From positions 12,286,215 to 12,350,214 of the forward strand of contig OW028574.1 of NCBI GenBank assembly GCA_932294295.1: a stretch of DNA of 64,000 nucleotides, in the 5' to 3' direction. Positions within the stretch are counted from its first letter, which is position 1; each line of letters begins with the position of its first letter. A program made the translations under genes and the position numbers. The stretch comes from Alitta virens. Its lineage: Eukaryota; Annelida; Polychaeta; Phyllodocida; Nereididae. Below the pieces are notes generated by a model that was not told the DNA's origin, ran no database searches, and saw nothing but the letters and a program-made list of their open reading frames with translations. Shown here piece by piece: positions 41,701-51,748 of the stretch.

Positions 41701-44700
41701 TCCAGTATAACTGTATAACCGATTATTCGTATATCTTCTAAAGTCGATAATCGACTGAGCTGTCAACTTGATTATTAAAGTGCAGTCCTAATTTATCTAA
41801 CTTGATATAAATATACATTTCTACTATATACATTTACAACTTATTACAAGTAATGTTTTTGTTATGTCAAAATACGAGCACCAGATCTGTCAAATGTAAG
41901 TTTAAGCCTATGAGTCACAAATATTCTGTCTGATATCACTATATATACAGAAGTTTTGATGCAGAACCACTGAAGTATTAAAGAGCTCTAGGTGTTTTTC
42001 CGATGCATATTATATTGACCATTTGACAAAGTGACTGGACTAGCCAGGGAGAGTCAGGGAAATGATGCAGTCACTATGGAGATCACAGATGCAGCATCCA
42101 TTTATTGAGAGATGCTCAGCTTGTAAAGATGACAGTTGCTGAGGCAGGCTACATCACCCTTGACAACTGACTAATATACTTCTGCACTACTGATGGGGAC
42201 CTGTCAGTTTCCGTCTTTGTTGCTGATGTGGACAGGAGAAATCTGTGCTTTTTTTAACTTGTAGCAAAGATGTCAGTAATGTCACCATTTAAAAGTAGAA
42301 CATTTGACAGCCTATAAAGTGATTTTCTATAAAAAGGCTGCCTCAACAACAGAAAGTATACAACCACAAGTGTGTGAGTATATAACTGTCATAATTTATA
42401 ATTCTGGCTCCATGTTAACATGGCGTGAATTCCCAAGTCTTACATCGGCCTCCGCTTAAAAAATACCATATCACAATATCATCTTGAAAATTCCATACCT
42501 TGGAAAATCTCTGGTTTATCGAGTCCTTACATGTACAAGGTGTATAGATAGTGTTAGATAATAGATACCTCCATCAATGAACCAAGCAATACGTTTTGTA
42601 AGTTAAAACACTGTTACTAAAACCAAAGGTCAACTGTCTGAAGTTGACATTTCGACATGACTAACAAGCTCGGGGAGATGACTAACAAAATAAATGTGAG
42701 TAGTCATCCTCAGAGTGACTTCAATTTACACATAACATGACCTTGCAAACACATGGTAACATGAATACACATCATAATGCACATGGGATGCAGGGATAGA
42801 CATGTGGACATGACTACACATGTATACACATGTATCTACATGATTCATACATGTCAATATACACAGTCAAAGGATTCATTGTTGCCTTTTCTTCTATGGA
42901 AGGTTATAAGGCCTTTTTAGTGACTTATATGTGTAGGTTACCAGAAATATGCAACGACTGACAAGTTGACAACACCTTATAATTATAAATTGTCAAAAAA
43001 TCAGTAACATTTTCATTTAAAAACTTACAGGGTCCTCTCGTTTGAAACAAGTGATGTGCTAATACATTATTATAATACAGCAGTCGTATTAAGTTATTAA
43101 CATAAATACTCAAATAATCATTTGACATAATGCCATCTGAGTCTCTGCTAAATAATAACTACAAATATTAAATTTTTTAATCAAGGAAAATCAGAAACTT
43201 CAATCCATCTACTCCTGTCTCCATGCTTCAATTGAAACTTTAGAGAATCATAATATTAAAATGTCACATAGAACCAACCAGTCCATTCCTTATGTTCAGA
43301 CCTTGGAAAAGTAAGGCCTTAATTTCTCCAAGTTCAGACTGACACATGTTTATCTGTTACAATTTCTTCAATTACAAACACATCATTAAACACGATTACA
43401 GGCTTACCACAGGGAGCAATTATAGGTGCTGATCACTTAGCACAGGACGGCAAAGATCAAACGAACGTCGTTGAGTTTGCAAATGAGGACATCAAAGAGA
43501 TCTATGACGTCATCTGGTAGCGGTTGTAACAGGAGGCTCGACTGGCCTATCAAGAGTCAAGATGGGACCAGACTGTTTAGACAGCAGATTGGATAGCCAC
43601 CATAGTCTAGAGTAGCTAACGCTGTATTTGTTTGTATTAGGCTATGGTAAACAACTAGCTCACCCACAATATCAAATACTTGCACAAACCAATTATGACG
43701 TCATACAGCACGAGACAACGTTTATTATTACGTATGACCTTACGTCATGAACGGTCTTATATATGACTGTCACTAACTTTGTCTGCCCTTTTAGTTTTAA
43801 CCTTTTTTTTTTTATCACCAACAATGACTATTGTTTTTAAGGAACGAATATTTATACAATCATTTCCTATATATTTCCCACAATAAAACCAAAGCATATA
43901 TTAGAAACAGCTGTAAAAAATAACATTCACTAAGCCCCAGTAAGCTTGTTGTGACGAAGTTTAGGACATATAATTCATCAAATACAAACTTTTCTATCCA
44001 GCAATATTGCTAAAAACGTATGTTCAACTAAGGTCAAGGTATGTAAAATTATCACTTTGAATCATAAACATAGTGCTATACGTCCATGCTTTGAATATTT
44101 AATGCCCTGTAGCCAAACCTTTTTAGACCATATTGTATTTCTCAAGGCTGGATCTCAACTTACAATGTAAGTGCAATAATTGTCCACAGCAGGTCTGTGT
44201 GATCAAATGTCTGTCTGTCTATCCACAAGGGTCAAGGGGAATTTACAGACAACCCTCAATTTCAAATTCTTGCGGACGTAATCACACCATACGTTCAAGA
44301 TAACAATGCATGACTAACGTTCACAAAATTTTAAGAGCATTTCGTCACAGATCATTTATCTACCAAAAAATTTCTTTCAAAAGAACTTTTAGACCCAAAT
44401 ATAATAACTTCAGTGTTCACTAGAAGGTTACCTCATTCATAATACCATCACTAAATTCTGACCAAGAATTATTAGATTCTAAATTTCTAATCCATCTTTT
44501 CTCTAATAAGGCTACTTACATATATGTAGAACAAAGAGCAGTTTTATTAAGTTTGAAATCCACGCAACGAATTTGTAACTTGATTAAAACAGCCTCAATC
44601 AAAAGATTACTTGCTTAATATTTATGGTAACATCACGTTTGCTGTACATAGTTTTGACAGATGTTAAAAGTGAAAAGCTGTTTAAAAAAAAGGAAAAAAA

Positions 44701-47700
44701 GTCTTCCAAATCTAATCAGTAAAATATCCTAATTAAGTATTTATCAAGTTGTTGTGAAGGATTCAAAACAATTTCACACCAGATAAGAGATAATAGAAGA
44801 GCCTTCAGGAATGTCCTTATCTTATCAGCTCTTATCTTAGTGAGCATATCAAAGGCTTGACCAAACATTAACATCTAACAGGCAAATATCTCTTGGTTCT
44901 TGCTTGGGGGAGGGGGTGTAATTGATCTGTCAGGTCTAATTCTTGTTAGGGAAAGTTGGTCTTAATCATGGAGGTATTATAATACCTCCATGGTCTTAAT
45001 AAATACATCAATCTAATTTGTTTACTAACAACTCATTTTTTGCTTTTGATTATCAATAAAATGTCAATTTCTTTTTACAAATAAATCAAAACCATATTTT
45101 CCCTTCTTTTTTTTTAGCATTTATTCAGGAAATGAAATTATTATGTTTTATAGTACTTACCTGAATTACTTTATTACAAAATACTCTAATTTTCTTTGCT
45201 ATAATGACTTGTTTCAACTTGTTAGGTTTCGAACAATTATTCAGTTATAACACAAAGGGGTTCTAAGCTACATATTCTAAAGTATCACAATTTCATGCAA
45301 TTTCCAAAGCCCTCCAATTACCAAAGAATTATACGTTATTAACTCATTCATGCATAGGGAACAGGCCATGTACACAGCCATAATCACCTGGGCTGAATTT
45401 TACAGGTCATATCATATATATTCAGAATAATAATTCAAGTTCTTAACATTTAGACGAAATTCCTGAACGACAGAAATAGGTCAAAAGCCTTATGCTGGTC
45501 TATAAACATTTTTCCACGGACGAAATTTGCTTCAAAACACACTTTACGTCTAGCAATTTTACATGTTTCGTTATATCAGGGCATTACAAAATGCATTAAA
45601 AAGTTTACAAACTACACTTATACCAAAGTTTAATTAAATATTATAAATGTCGTATTTTATTGATTAAAACCATTGTAGGTTTGGCTGGTGTTTATTTAAT
45701 CAAGAAAATACGATAAATACATGTTAGTCATAAAGCCATATCTTTCAACTCAAGGATACATGAACAATGACAAAATTTGAGAAGCCCTTATCAGTACGCT
45801 GAAACTTGACTCAGCAAGCATGATTAGATCCAACCTATGCTAGCTTGTATAGAGAAGCAGTACTAAACTGTGTGCTATTATACTCATTAGCAAGCTAGAG
45901 TACTTACACCGATCAGTTTATATGAAGTGTCATTTTGATTTATAGGGCTAGGATTAGACCATTAAGCTTTCATTAATGAGCATGGGACGCTCCTAGCTGA
46001 CCCTCCCAAAATATTCCCATCAAAATTTCACAGCTTCATCAGTTCACAGAGATAATTTTGTACCTCCCGTGGGCAGTTTTATTAGCACAGTGGGCAATTG
46101 ATTGAGTCGTTTTATAAATAAATGAGAAAACATACCCCCCCATGCTAAGAAACTAAATTTATACCTCACTGACCTCGTTTAATGTTGGCATATTATCAAG
46201 ATTATGAGGAATTAAGGATATACATTCACAATTAGTTGTCAACAACGTCATATAATCAGATTACAGAAGTTACCTAAATTAAACACCTACAAATTTGTCA
46301 CACCTGTTCTAACTTCAAACAAAGAAGGCACGAAAACCACTAACAAATAGCATCTGATATTTTAAACATGACAGATAGACCTGTCTAATTTGATAGTCTA
46401 GCCTAGCTCTGAAGATAGTCTAATTTGTCTTGTACTGGACAGTCATCATGGGTCATAAACACAATCTGTTGACAGTCAACCGCCGCGCCCCAGTACACAT
46501 CGCGGCCAGGTGAGAAAAATATCTTTCTGATTAGGATAGCTCAAAATTACACAATATTATCCAATAAACAGATAAAATGAGTACTTACCAAATAATTCCC
46601 CCGATAAACTCCTCCGAACTCTCAACTGAATTGTCCGAGTTTTGATGCACTGTAAATATAGGCCAAGATCATGACATCAGAAAATTACAGGTGTGCAACT
46701 GGAAGATCTCAGGTAAACTCCACCCAAACTAGATCAAAACAAGCAAGACACGTACAAAATACTCCTAAATAGTCTTCAGATATCAGGTAAAGGTAAAATC
46801 CGAGCCAAGAAACAGAGAGAAATGGTGTTATCACATCGCGCCACACTGGCCGACTACTGAGCCGCCCATACAATGAAGTATGCGAGAAATTCAAGATGGA
46901 GGCGGGTCAAAGGTCAGGCGGCCCCCTACGTCATCACTCACAACAAACACAACCACGTGGCTGGCTAGGTGGGCTGGGCCATGCTTTCTACAGCAACGAG
47001 CGCTTGGTGGCAGTGAGTAACATGTAGACAAGTGAATTATTAATGCCACCCCTTTATACATTAACTTACAATTACCAAGGACCTATTTTAAAGGTCCTTG
47101 CGATTACAGACACATGACTTTATACTTCGGAAATCTCATTATTACCCCCAACAGTTAATTGATCAATTGCATAATGATGACTTTCGTTAGTTACAATCAT
47201 GTAAAATTAATTTTGGGGAAAGCAGCTCTCAAATTTAAAAGGAGCCCGCAATGGGGAGGAAAAGTGACAAAGCCTACAGGGGGGACAACAACCGTAATAT
47301 ATGAAAAGACAATATGATGATGTCACTAATAATTGTTACATTATAGCCCTAGAAAGAATAAAAGCAAATGACAGGACACCAGCTGTATTGGCAGAAGCAG
47401 ATGGCCTACTGAACTATATCACTAAATTGGAATTTATTGTCTTGATTTTATTTTGGGAGGAGCTAGTGAGTTGCACTTTTGCTCTGTAAAACCACTTACA
47501 AAGAGATGCTTCAGAAATATCTCAGGCCTGAAACATGATACAATCTACAAAGAAATCAATGCAAGCAATGAGATCTGATGAGGCATGTGAGGCAAAATTA
47601 GCTATTGCCAAATCTGTTGCTGAAGATCAGGGCACGGATACTGAATATATACTATTCAACAGTGGGAATAGAAAATTAATGCCCGATGAATTTACCCCTG

Positions 47701-49598
47701 ATGACCCTTTAAGGGATCCAAAGATCAGATTCAAAGTCAATGCGTACTTTGCAATATGTGACAGAGTGATTGCAGAACTTGACTCTAGGTTTGATGATTT
47801 CTTCACCATTGTCAGGAAATTCTCATGCCTTCTTCCTGACCAGCTAGGTGACCATGATTCTTTCAAGGACCTTGCAGGGAGGGACCTACTGTACGGATGT
47901 TGACATAGTGTGCGAGCTTCTGACATAGAGTCAACAAGAGTTGATCAATGATACATCTGTGCCAAAAATCTTATTATTTTTCAAAAAGAACAAACTGGAT
48001 GTAGCCTACCCAAATGTGGCCATGTTACTCAGAATTTGTGAAACAATTAGTGTATCCACAGCAGGTTCAGAGAGATCATTCAGTAAATTGAAACTGATAA
48101 AAAGTATTTTTTAAACTTTGGGGAAATACCTTGTGGGTTGCCCCCCCCCCCCTGTCAAAAATCCTGGCTACGCCACTGCTTCTGAAACACCATTACCCTT
48201 AAATTTGGCTCAACTTAATCCTACTGCTAATACGTCCGGATTTTACTACCTCATTGTATTTGATAAGCAGAGAATACAAGAAATTACATTTGCCAAATCA
48301 TTCTTACAAGAAATAAGTGTAGTCATTAAACGACAATTAAACAAGGCATTATAGGGACTTCCAGATGCCATGGATATAATGTAAATAACTACTGGTTTAT
48401 AAATCTCTTTGTGGCATTGTTAAAAGAGATTTAGATGCCTTGCACTGATAAACATCAAGAAGAACTAGTGGCGAACCTGGTGGATGTGAGCAATGACCTC
48501 AGCATGTGTGGCGTCCTCTAGTGTGTGTCCATTCACCTCCACAATCTCATCCCCAATCTGCAGGTCAGTGTCCTCAGCTGGTGAACCTTTAAAATAAGAA
48601 TCATATAACAATATAATTTTATGAATATGCATAGGAATATGTCCATTGAAATTGTTCAGTTCAGTTCAATTCAGTCTAAATCTATATTCCAGTTCAGTGG
48701 ATCAGTTCCAACCAGTTCATCTGGCAGCCAATCTTCATTTGGTCACTTACAATGTATTATATTAAGACACTATGGATTCTACGTAAGTGCACATTATTTC
48801 TTCATTTTCTCATTATACAAATAGGGGTACAGTGGTCCAGTGGATACGGTGTTGGATTCATTCGCGCATTTTCGTAGGTTCAAATCCAGCCGCGGCATGC
48901 TTTGACTAAGAAGATCTGCCTTAATTAAACCAGTTCTTCACTTCACCCAGGTGGAAATGGGTACTTGGCTATATGTATATGTGATGGGTGATGACAATAG
49001 AGTGCTTGGCCAAAGGAGCGTTGTAATGGCTACACACTGGGTCTATACCTACTCCTCATGGAGTTGAGAAAGGCTCAAGCTAGAACAGACCTGCCAAGAG
49101 TGTATATTGTAATGTCATGAGTAGGATAGTGTCAAAAACTTTGTTACATATCTCCTCCTCCTCCTCCTCCTCCACCACCTCAGGATATTACCAAAGCAAC
49201 TAAAAGTTATCAATCACCAGAGGTCGTTAACAATGATCAAGCACACACCTGAGATGCTATGCTGGACCAGGACGCCCTCTGGCTTCTTTATTAGAAGCAG
49301 AGGAGTTCCATAGTTCACTCAAAAGGATGTTTTAACAAAGCATGCAATACTAAATCAAATAGGTAACAAATCACAACAGAAAAGACAAACTGATACAACA
49401 AGCTATTGATTGTGACCAGTACATGGATGTGCAGCAGCAAAAATATACAGCATATTGTGTGTCCAAATGGTGATCGAAGGTTTTATGAAGGGGAGGTGCT
49501 CACAATACAACACTCCAGCCACCTTTCTTACCATAAAGGCGAATTTTACCATCTGAAGTCTGAACTACAAGTATGAGATATCCCTGCAAGTCCACCAT
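14776..49598 (-). CDS. PALS1: PALS1 / MPP5 (stardust) polarity MAGUK with an extra N-terminal PDZ domain
   Basis: Sixteen coding exons (minus): 49598-49532, 49317-49249, 48586-48477, 46649-46589, 30103-29255, 28086-27950, 27263-27111, 25124-24963, 18771-18610, 18177-18088, 16956-16757, 16664-16534, 16176-16009, 15448-15246, 15156-15046, 14952-14776. All phases join: 2850 nt, 949 residues. Order: extra PDZ (about 3-92); a linker with the Par6-binding motif HREMAID (near 258) and a charged helix [19 protein letters not shown]27N (386-431); L27C (432-482); PDZ (about 520-610; [29 protein letters not shown]); SH3 (621-686; [26 protein letters not shown]); basic hook (687-730); guanylate-kinase-like domain to the end ([23 protein letters not shown]). 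PALS1 is the Crumbs-complex scaffold at the apical membrane: PDZ-SH3-GK binds Crumbs, L27N binds PATJ, L27C binds LIN7. Identity of exons 5-16 is near certain. The join to exons 1-4 rests on strand, phase and order. Confidence 0.9.
16009..16176 (-). other. PALS1 exon 13: guanylate-kinase P-loop region
   Basis: This exon encodes [20 protein letters not shown] and then [20 protein letters not shown]. The P-loop GPSGVGRQ keeps the glycine and serine spacing of active guanylate kinases (GPSGVGKS) but replaces the nucleotide-binding Lys-Ser/Thr by Arg-Gln. Vertebrate PALS1 has a more degraded GPQNCGQN. Loss of enzyme activity, as in other MAGUKs, is inferred from the missing lysine. Confidence 0.8.
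20467..20585 (+). repeat. Dispersed repeat carrying two CCAAT boxes (copy 2)
   Basis: This is the same-orientation partner of 13006-13125, sharing CAAGGGCGGGAACTTTTT, GCCAATAGAATTGCAGTAT and AGCCACCTGGTGGAA. It lies in the PALS1 intron between exons 8 and 9. Confidence 0.75.
21276..21292. repeat. Poly(C) tract
   Basis: A run of 17 C residues in a PALS1 intron. Similar C or G runs occur near 35161, 36779, 38982 and 48141. Confidence 0.9.
21888..22462 (+). repeat. Minisatellite with higher-order structure
   Basis: About 17 degenerate units of roughly 30-36 bp are built from the words GAGGTGTTCTTAA, (T)AGAGGTGGCCCTATAAATGA and variants. A compound block starting GTTCTTAAGGCAAGTTAATG occurs at 22003 and again at 22161, so a 158-bp higher-order unit was duplicated within the array. 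It lies in the PALS1 intron between exons 8 and 9. Confidence 0.9.
23685..24122. mobile_element. MITE-like element with CAGGG termini
   Basis: The left end CAGGGTATCCAGCAGT and the reverse complement of the right end, CAGGGCATCTAGCGGT, form terminal inverted repeats. The 438-bp interior repeats CTGACTTTTCCATGACC-like words several times. TCATT directly flanks both sides, a possible 5-bp target duplication. No transposase frame is present. The family is uncertain (hAT-like or another CAGGG-ended superfamily). Confidence 0.65.
31073..32085 (+). repeat. Diverged direct duplication (31073-31190 and 31935-32085)
   Basis: Both copies share GCAGTTCTAGC-AAGTGACA-TTCATGC, then GCAAGGACTG, and then CTAATTCT-ATCTTGTGAG-TGACTGAA. 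The second copy carries an extra insertion containing GACGTTACTTCACTCAGTAC. Confidence 0.65.
33028..33057. promoter_or_regulatory. Paired CRE sites in an 11-bp inverted repeat
   Basis: ATTAATGACGT at 33028-33038 and its exact reverse complement at 33047-33057 enclose eight bases. The right half contains a perfect TGACGTCA. This is consistent with a bZIP (CREB/ATF) binding module in PALS1 intron 4; function is untested. Confidence 0.35.
34002..34022 (+). repeat. (CAG)7 microsatellite
   Basis: Seven perfect CAG triplets in PALS1 intron 4, not in a coding exon. Confidence 0.9.
35259..35272. promoter_or_regulatory. RFX X-box-like palindrome
   Basis: GTTTCCATGGCAAC fits the RFX X-box (two half-sites spaced by AT) with one change in the left half. 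It lies in a CpG-richer stretch (35220-35520) of PALS1 intron 4. Confidence 0.4.
36496..36663. mobile_element. Short MITE, about 168 bp
   Basis: The left end GGGACACCCTACCATAAGAC plus CACC pairs with the reverse complement of the right end, GTGACACCAAAATTAAGACC plus AC. The shared core is G-GACACC...TAAGACCAC. No coding potential and no clear target duplication. Confidence 0.55.
39650..39810 (-). mobile_element. Probable tRNA-derived SINE remnant
   Basis: Read on the minus strand, GGTTCAATTCC (39745-39735) exactly fits the pol III B-box consensus and is preceded by tRNA-like GGCCACCAGCTCATGAG. The A box is poorly preserved. Limits are approximate. Confidence 0.45.
40787..40800. promoter_or_regulatory. 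RFX X-box palindrome
   Basis: GTAACCATGGCAAC matches the GTNRCC-N2-RGYAAC X-box consensus completely. It lies in PALS1 intron 4, 500 bp from another X-box at 41313. Confidence 0.45.
41313..41326. promoter_or_regulatory. RFX X-box-like palindrome
   Basis: GTTGCCATGGAAAC has one perfect half-site (GTTGCC) and one near-perfect half (GGAAAC), spaced by AT. It is in the same intron as the sites at 35259 and 40787. Confidence 0.4.
44959..45000. repeat. 26-bp perfect palindrome between 8-bp direct repeats
   Basis: The half CATGGAGGTATTA (44967-44979) is followed immediately by its exact reverse complement (to 44992). GTCTTAAT flanks it directly on both sides (44959-44966, 44993-45000). This looks like a minimal insertion, or the healed hairpin left after transposon excision, with an 8-bp target duplication. 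Confidence 0.75.
46589..49598 (-). CDS. PALS1: PALS1 exons 1-4: additional N-terminal PDZ domain
   Basis: Four small exons (67, 69, 110 and 61 nt; phases 1, 1, 0, 1) spell a complete PDZ domain. It starts [19 protein letters not shown], continues [15 protein letters not shown] and [20 protein letters not shown] (the alphaA/betaD region), and ends [25 protein letters not shown]. The carboxylate loop is YGTPLLL, unlike the usual GLGF. Exon 4 ends G|GTAAGT in phase 1, the phase needed by the acceptor at 30103, giving ...[18 protein letters not shown]. The donor of exon 3 (CAG|GTTCGC) is weak. The ATG at 49598 is in a spliced exon: a good acceptor (CCTTTTACAG) lies at 49666, so an upstream 5' untranslated exon is expected. 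Vertebrate PALS1 lacks this domain. I do not recognise the PDZ subfamily. It could instead be a separate small gene, but no stop codon or terminal exon is seen after exon 4. Confidence 0.72.
46820..46990 (-). promoter_or_regulatory. Candidate internal PALS1 promoter
   Basis: The stretch is clearly richer in CpG than its AT-rich surroundings. It carries a YY1-like AAGATGGAGGCGG, a nuclear-receptor-like CAAAGGTCA, a CRE-like CTACGTCATCA and an E-box CACGTG. It lies 170-340 bp upstream of PALS1 exon 4 in the sense of transcription. Initiation here would skip the PDZ exons 1-3. No TATA box is evident. Inferred only. Confidence 0.4.
47301..48178 (+). mobile_element. Degraded hAT-type transposase fragment, antisense in PALS1
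   Basis: Three plus-strand frames broken by stops and frameshifts resemble ZMYM1/TTF-type hAT transposases: [20 protein letters not shown] near 47390-47450, [18 protein letters not shown] to about 47890, and the C-terminal dimerisation block [20 protein letters not shown] then [11 protein letters not shown] near 48010-48110. After it, the reverse complement of 48159-48178 reads CAGTGGCGTAGCCAGGATTT, a common hAT-like terminus. The N-terminal zinc finger and the DDE region are missing and the left terminus was not located, so this is a dead fragment. It sits in the intron between PALS1 exons 3 and 4. Confidence 0.75.
48824..49140 (+). mobile_element. tRNA-derived SINE
   Basis: The head is tRNA-like, with A box TGGTCCAGTGG (48833-48843) and B box GGTTCAAATCC (48877-48887), spaced as in a tRNA gene. 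The body includes TTCACTTCACCCAGGTGGAA followed by ATGGGTACTTGGC, a motif I associate with sea-urchin and other deuterostome SINEs. The 3' limit is approximate and target duplications were not identified. It lies in the PALS1 intron between exons 2 and 3. Confidence 0.8.
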
Positions 49599-51611
49599 TT
49601 TAATTGCAGTTCAATTTACTCATCATGTGATCAAAGGTGCTGCAGCCTGCTTGCCATTAACACATCTGTAAAAGGAAACATTTTAAATTAAGCCAAAAGT
49701 AAATCAAATTTAACAGCATGCTTAACTTATGAACCAGTATGGTGTCTAATATAAAAAAATAAAGATTTCACAAATAAAAAGATGTGATATGTTTGCAGAT
49801 CAATGGACAGCCTGTATTGACAGACTGACCTTTCGTGTTTTAAAATATTGCAATTTCATGTGCAATATTGTACAGAACACCTGGATAATTCTTGAACCTT
49901 GATTGAAAAATCGTTTAACGAAGTTGTTAAATATGGCCTTCAGATTAGACAAGTCAAGTATTGTGAACATATTTAATACAGTTGCTCCCAAAAGTATAAG
50001 TCTGATGTTGTGAAAATATCATATTATCACTCTGTGTTGATTGCTTCACTGCTACATGTCAGGAGCTGAAAAAAGCCAAATACAGTCTCATATATATATA
50101 TGTTATAAAGCTACCTTGTAGATGCACAATGTATGAGGAAGTTCCCTTTTTTTATCTTTTTGTTTTCGATTTTCCACCAAGCAACATTTTAATGTTGAAG
50201 TTATATTGATGATACAATAGTTGGATCACTCTTTCTACGTTGGCAGCCACAAACATCACATTGGGCTATATGGACTGCTCTTCACGGGGTGTTGAAATGC
50301 CCTCTCCTTGAGCTGGAGTCTCACTCATAACCCCAGAAAATTCAAAGCTTTCTACTCGTCAGCTCTGTGTCCAAAATTTTCCAACTGGTTAACTGCGTCA
50401 TCCAGATAGATGAATGCTGGTTGAGAAGGAAATTCTGGATAAAAACCACCAATATTTATCTCTACATCCAGCTTATATTCAGCCAAAACAAATAAATAAA
50501 ATAAACTATAATGATATATATAACACATAATTCAGGTTTGAAAGACCTAAATGCATCATAGTGTACACATTAAAGTGTTACACTGCACTTTGTTTGTTTG
50601 TCGACATGAATATTGCAAACAGTCAATTGAAGAACGTGGAAATTTATTAAGCATTTAGAGAACATAGCCTCTCAGCGTTGATTAACGGAGTTGTATATGC
50701 TTCAACAATGTTTGTTCCCAATACACAAAATATATAGTATTTTTTTGTGACACGTTAAGTACATGAACTTCTAAATGAAGAACTGAAAGCTTGCGATGAT
50801 TTAAATCCAAGGTACCTGCCGACCTATGAAGCATTCAGTGCTTGTTTTTTTTGTTTTTGTTTTTTTACAAAATAACATTGACATTTAAACAGTTACGTTC
50901 ATGTCGTTCAATAATGGTACAGATGAAAAGACCATTTCCCAGTCAAAGGTTGCAGTATTGCTATTCCCTGTGTGGGACCATGACCTTTGGAATGGAAGTA
51001 TGACCTTTAGGAAGGGCCAGTTGCTATTCCCTTTTGCAGCCCTGTTCCATGACCAGTGCCCACTTACCACAGAGGACAGAGTGGTCAAGCTGCAGAAGCT
51101 GCTATCTCATAGTGAACAGCATCCCTGGGGAGGCAGAACTACTGCCCAATGTAAAAGATGGACTTCATCCTTTCTGCCAATCACAGCAGCAGCAGCATGG
51201 TGGATGAATCAATCCATTGAAGTCCCAGAATCACGCCAGACATCCTTGAAAACGCAGCGTCAAACGTCACAGAGAGCGTCCTATTCATAGATAATTGCAA
51301 TTGACTGCCATTGTCCCATGTGCAAATGATGCCTTATTGCAGAAACCCTGGGTTCTGTATAGACTGCGACCAATTTAAGAAGTGAAAATTACTTTTCCAA
51401 GTTTGGCTCCAGCAAGACCAATCCACTTATTGGCAGAATTGAACTAAATCATGCCAGTCTTGCAGTTCCTTCTTGTTGTGTCATAGCACCGATTTTGTCA
51501 CGATGCCAGCTAGTGGCAGCTACCTTCGAGAAGTAAAAGGGTTATGTGACAGCTGCTGTATGTCGGTCAAAAGCTTTATAGCTTGTGTTATTTGTTGTAT
51601 TTGTCATCAAA

Positions 51612-51748
51612 ATCTTATCTCATGTCATCTCATGTCATCTCATGTCATCTCATGTCATCTCATGTCATCTTATCTTATCTTATCTTATCTTATCTTATCT
51701 TATCTTATCTTATCTTATCATATCTTATCATATCTTATCATATCTTAT
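51612..51748. repeat. Compound 10-bp/5-bp satellite (TCATGTCATC, then TTATC)
   Basis: About five copies of a 10-bp unit (CTCATGTCAT) pass into about 17 copies of a 5-bp unit (CTTAT, some CATAT). The 10-mer equals two diverged 5-mers, so the array shows unit doubling. Two open frames across it (SYLIL repeats) are repeat artefacts. Confidence 0.9.

Larger units (their letters stand above)
30104..46588 (-). other. 16.5-kb PALS1 intron 4
   Basis: No coding exon is supportable in this interval. It contains a diverged internal duplication (31073/31935), a (CAG)n tract (34002-34022), homopolymer C and G runs, a MITE (36496-36663), a SINE remnant near 39.7 kb, CRE palindromes (33028-33057, 43696-43703), three RFX X-box-like palindromes and a 26-bp palindrome (44967-44992). 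Conserved cis-regulatory elements would be expected in so long an intron. Confidence 0.7.

Noticed and set aside
46480..46515. CpG cluster followed by a plus-strand donor-like CCAG|GTGAGA
   Set aside because: A possible plus-strand first exon, but there is no downstream plus-strand coding exon to join it, and the area is PALS1 intron.
50901..51290. 129-codon plus-strand frame
   Set aside because: No recognisable domain, no splice context, and low-complexity internal repeats (GCTATTCCCT, TGACCTTT). Coding is not supported.
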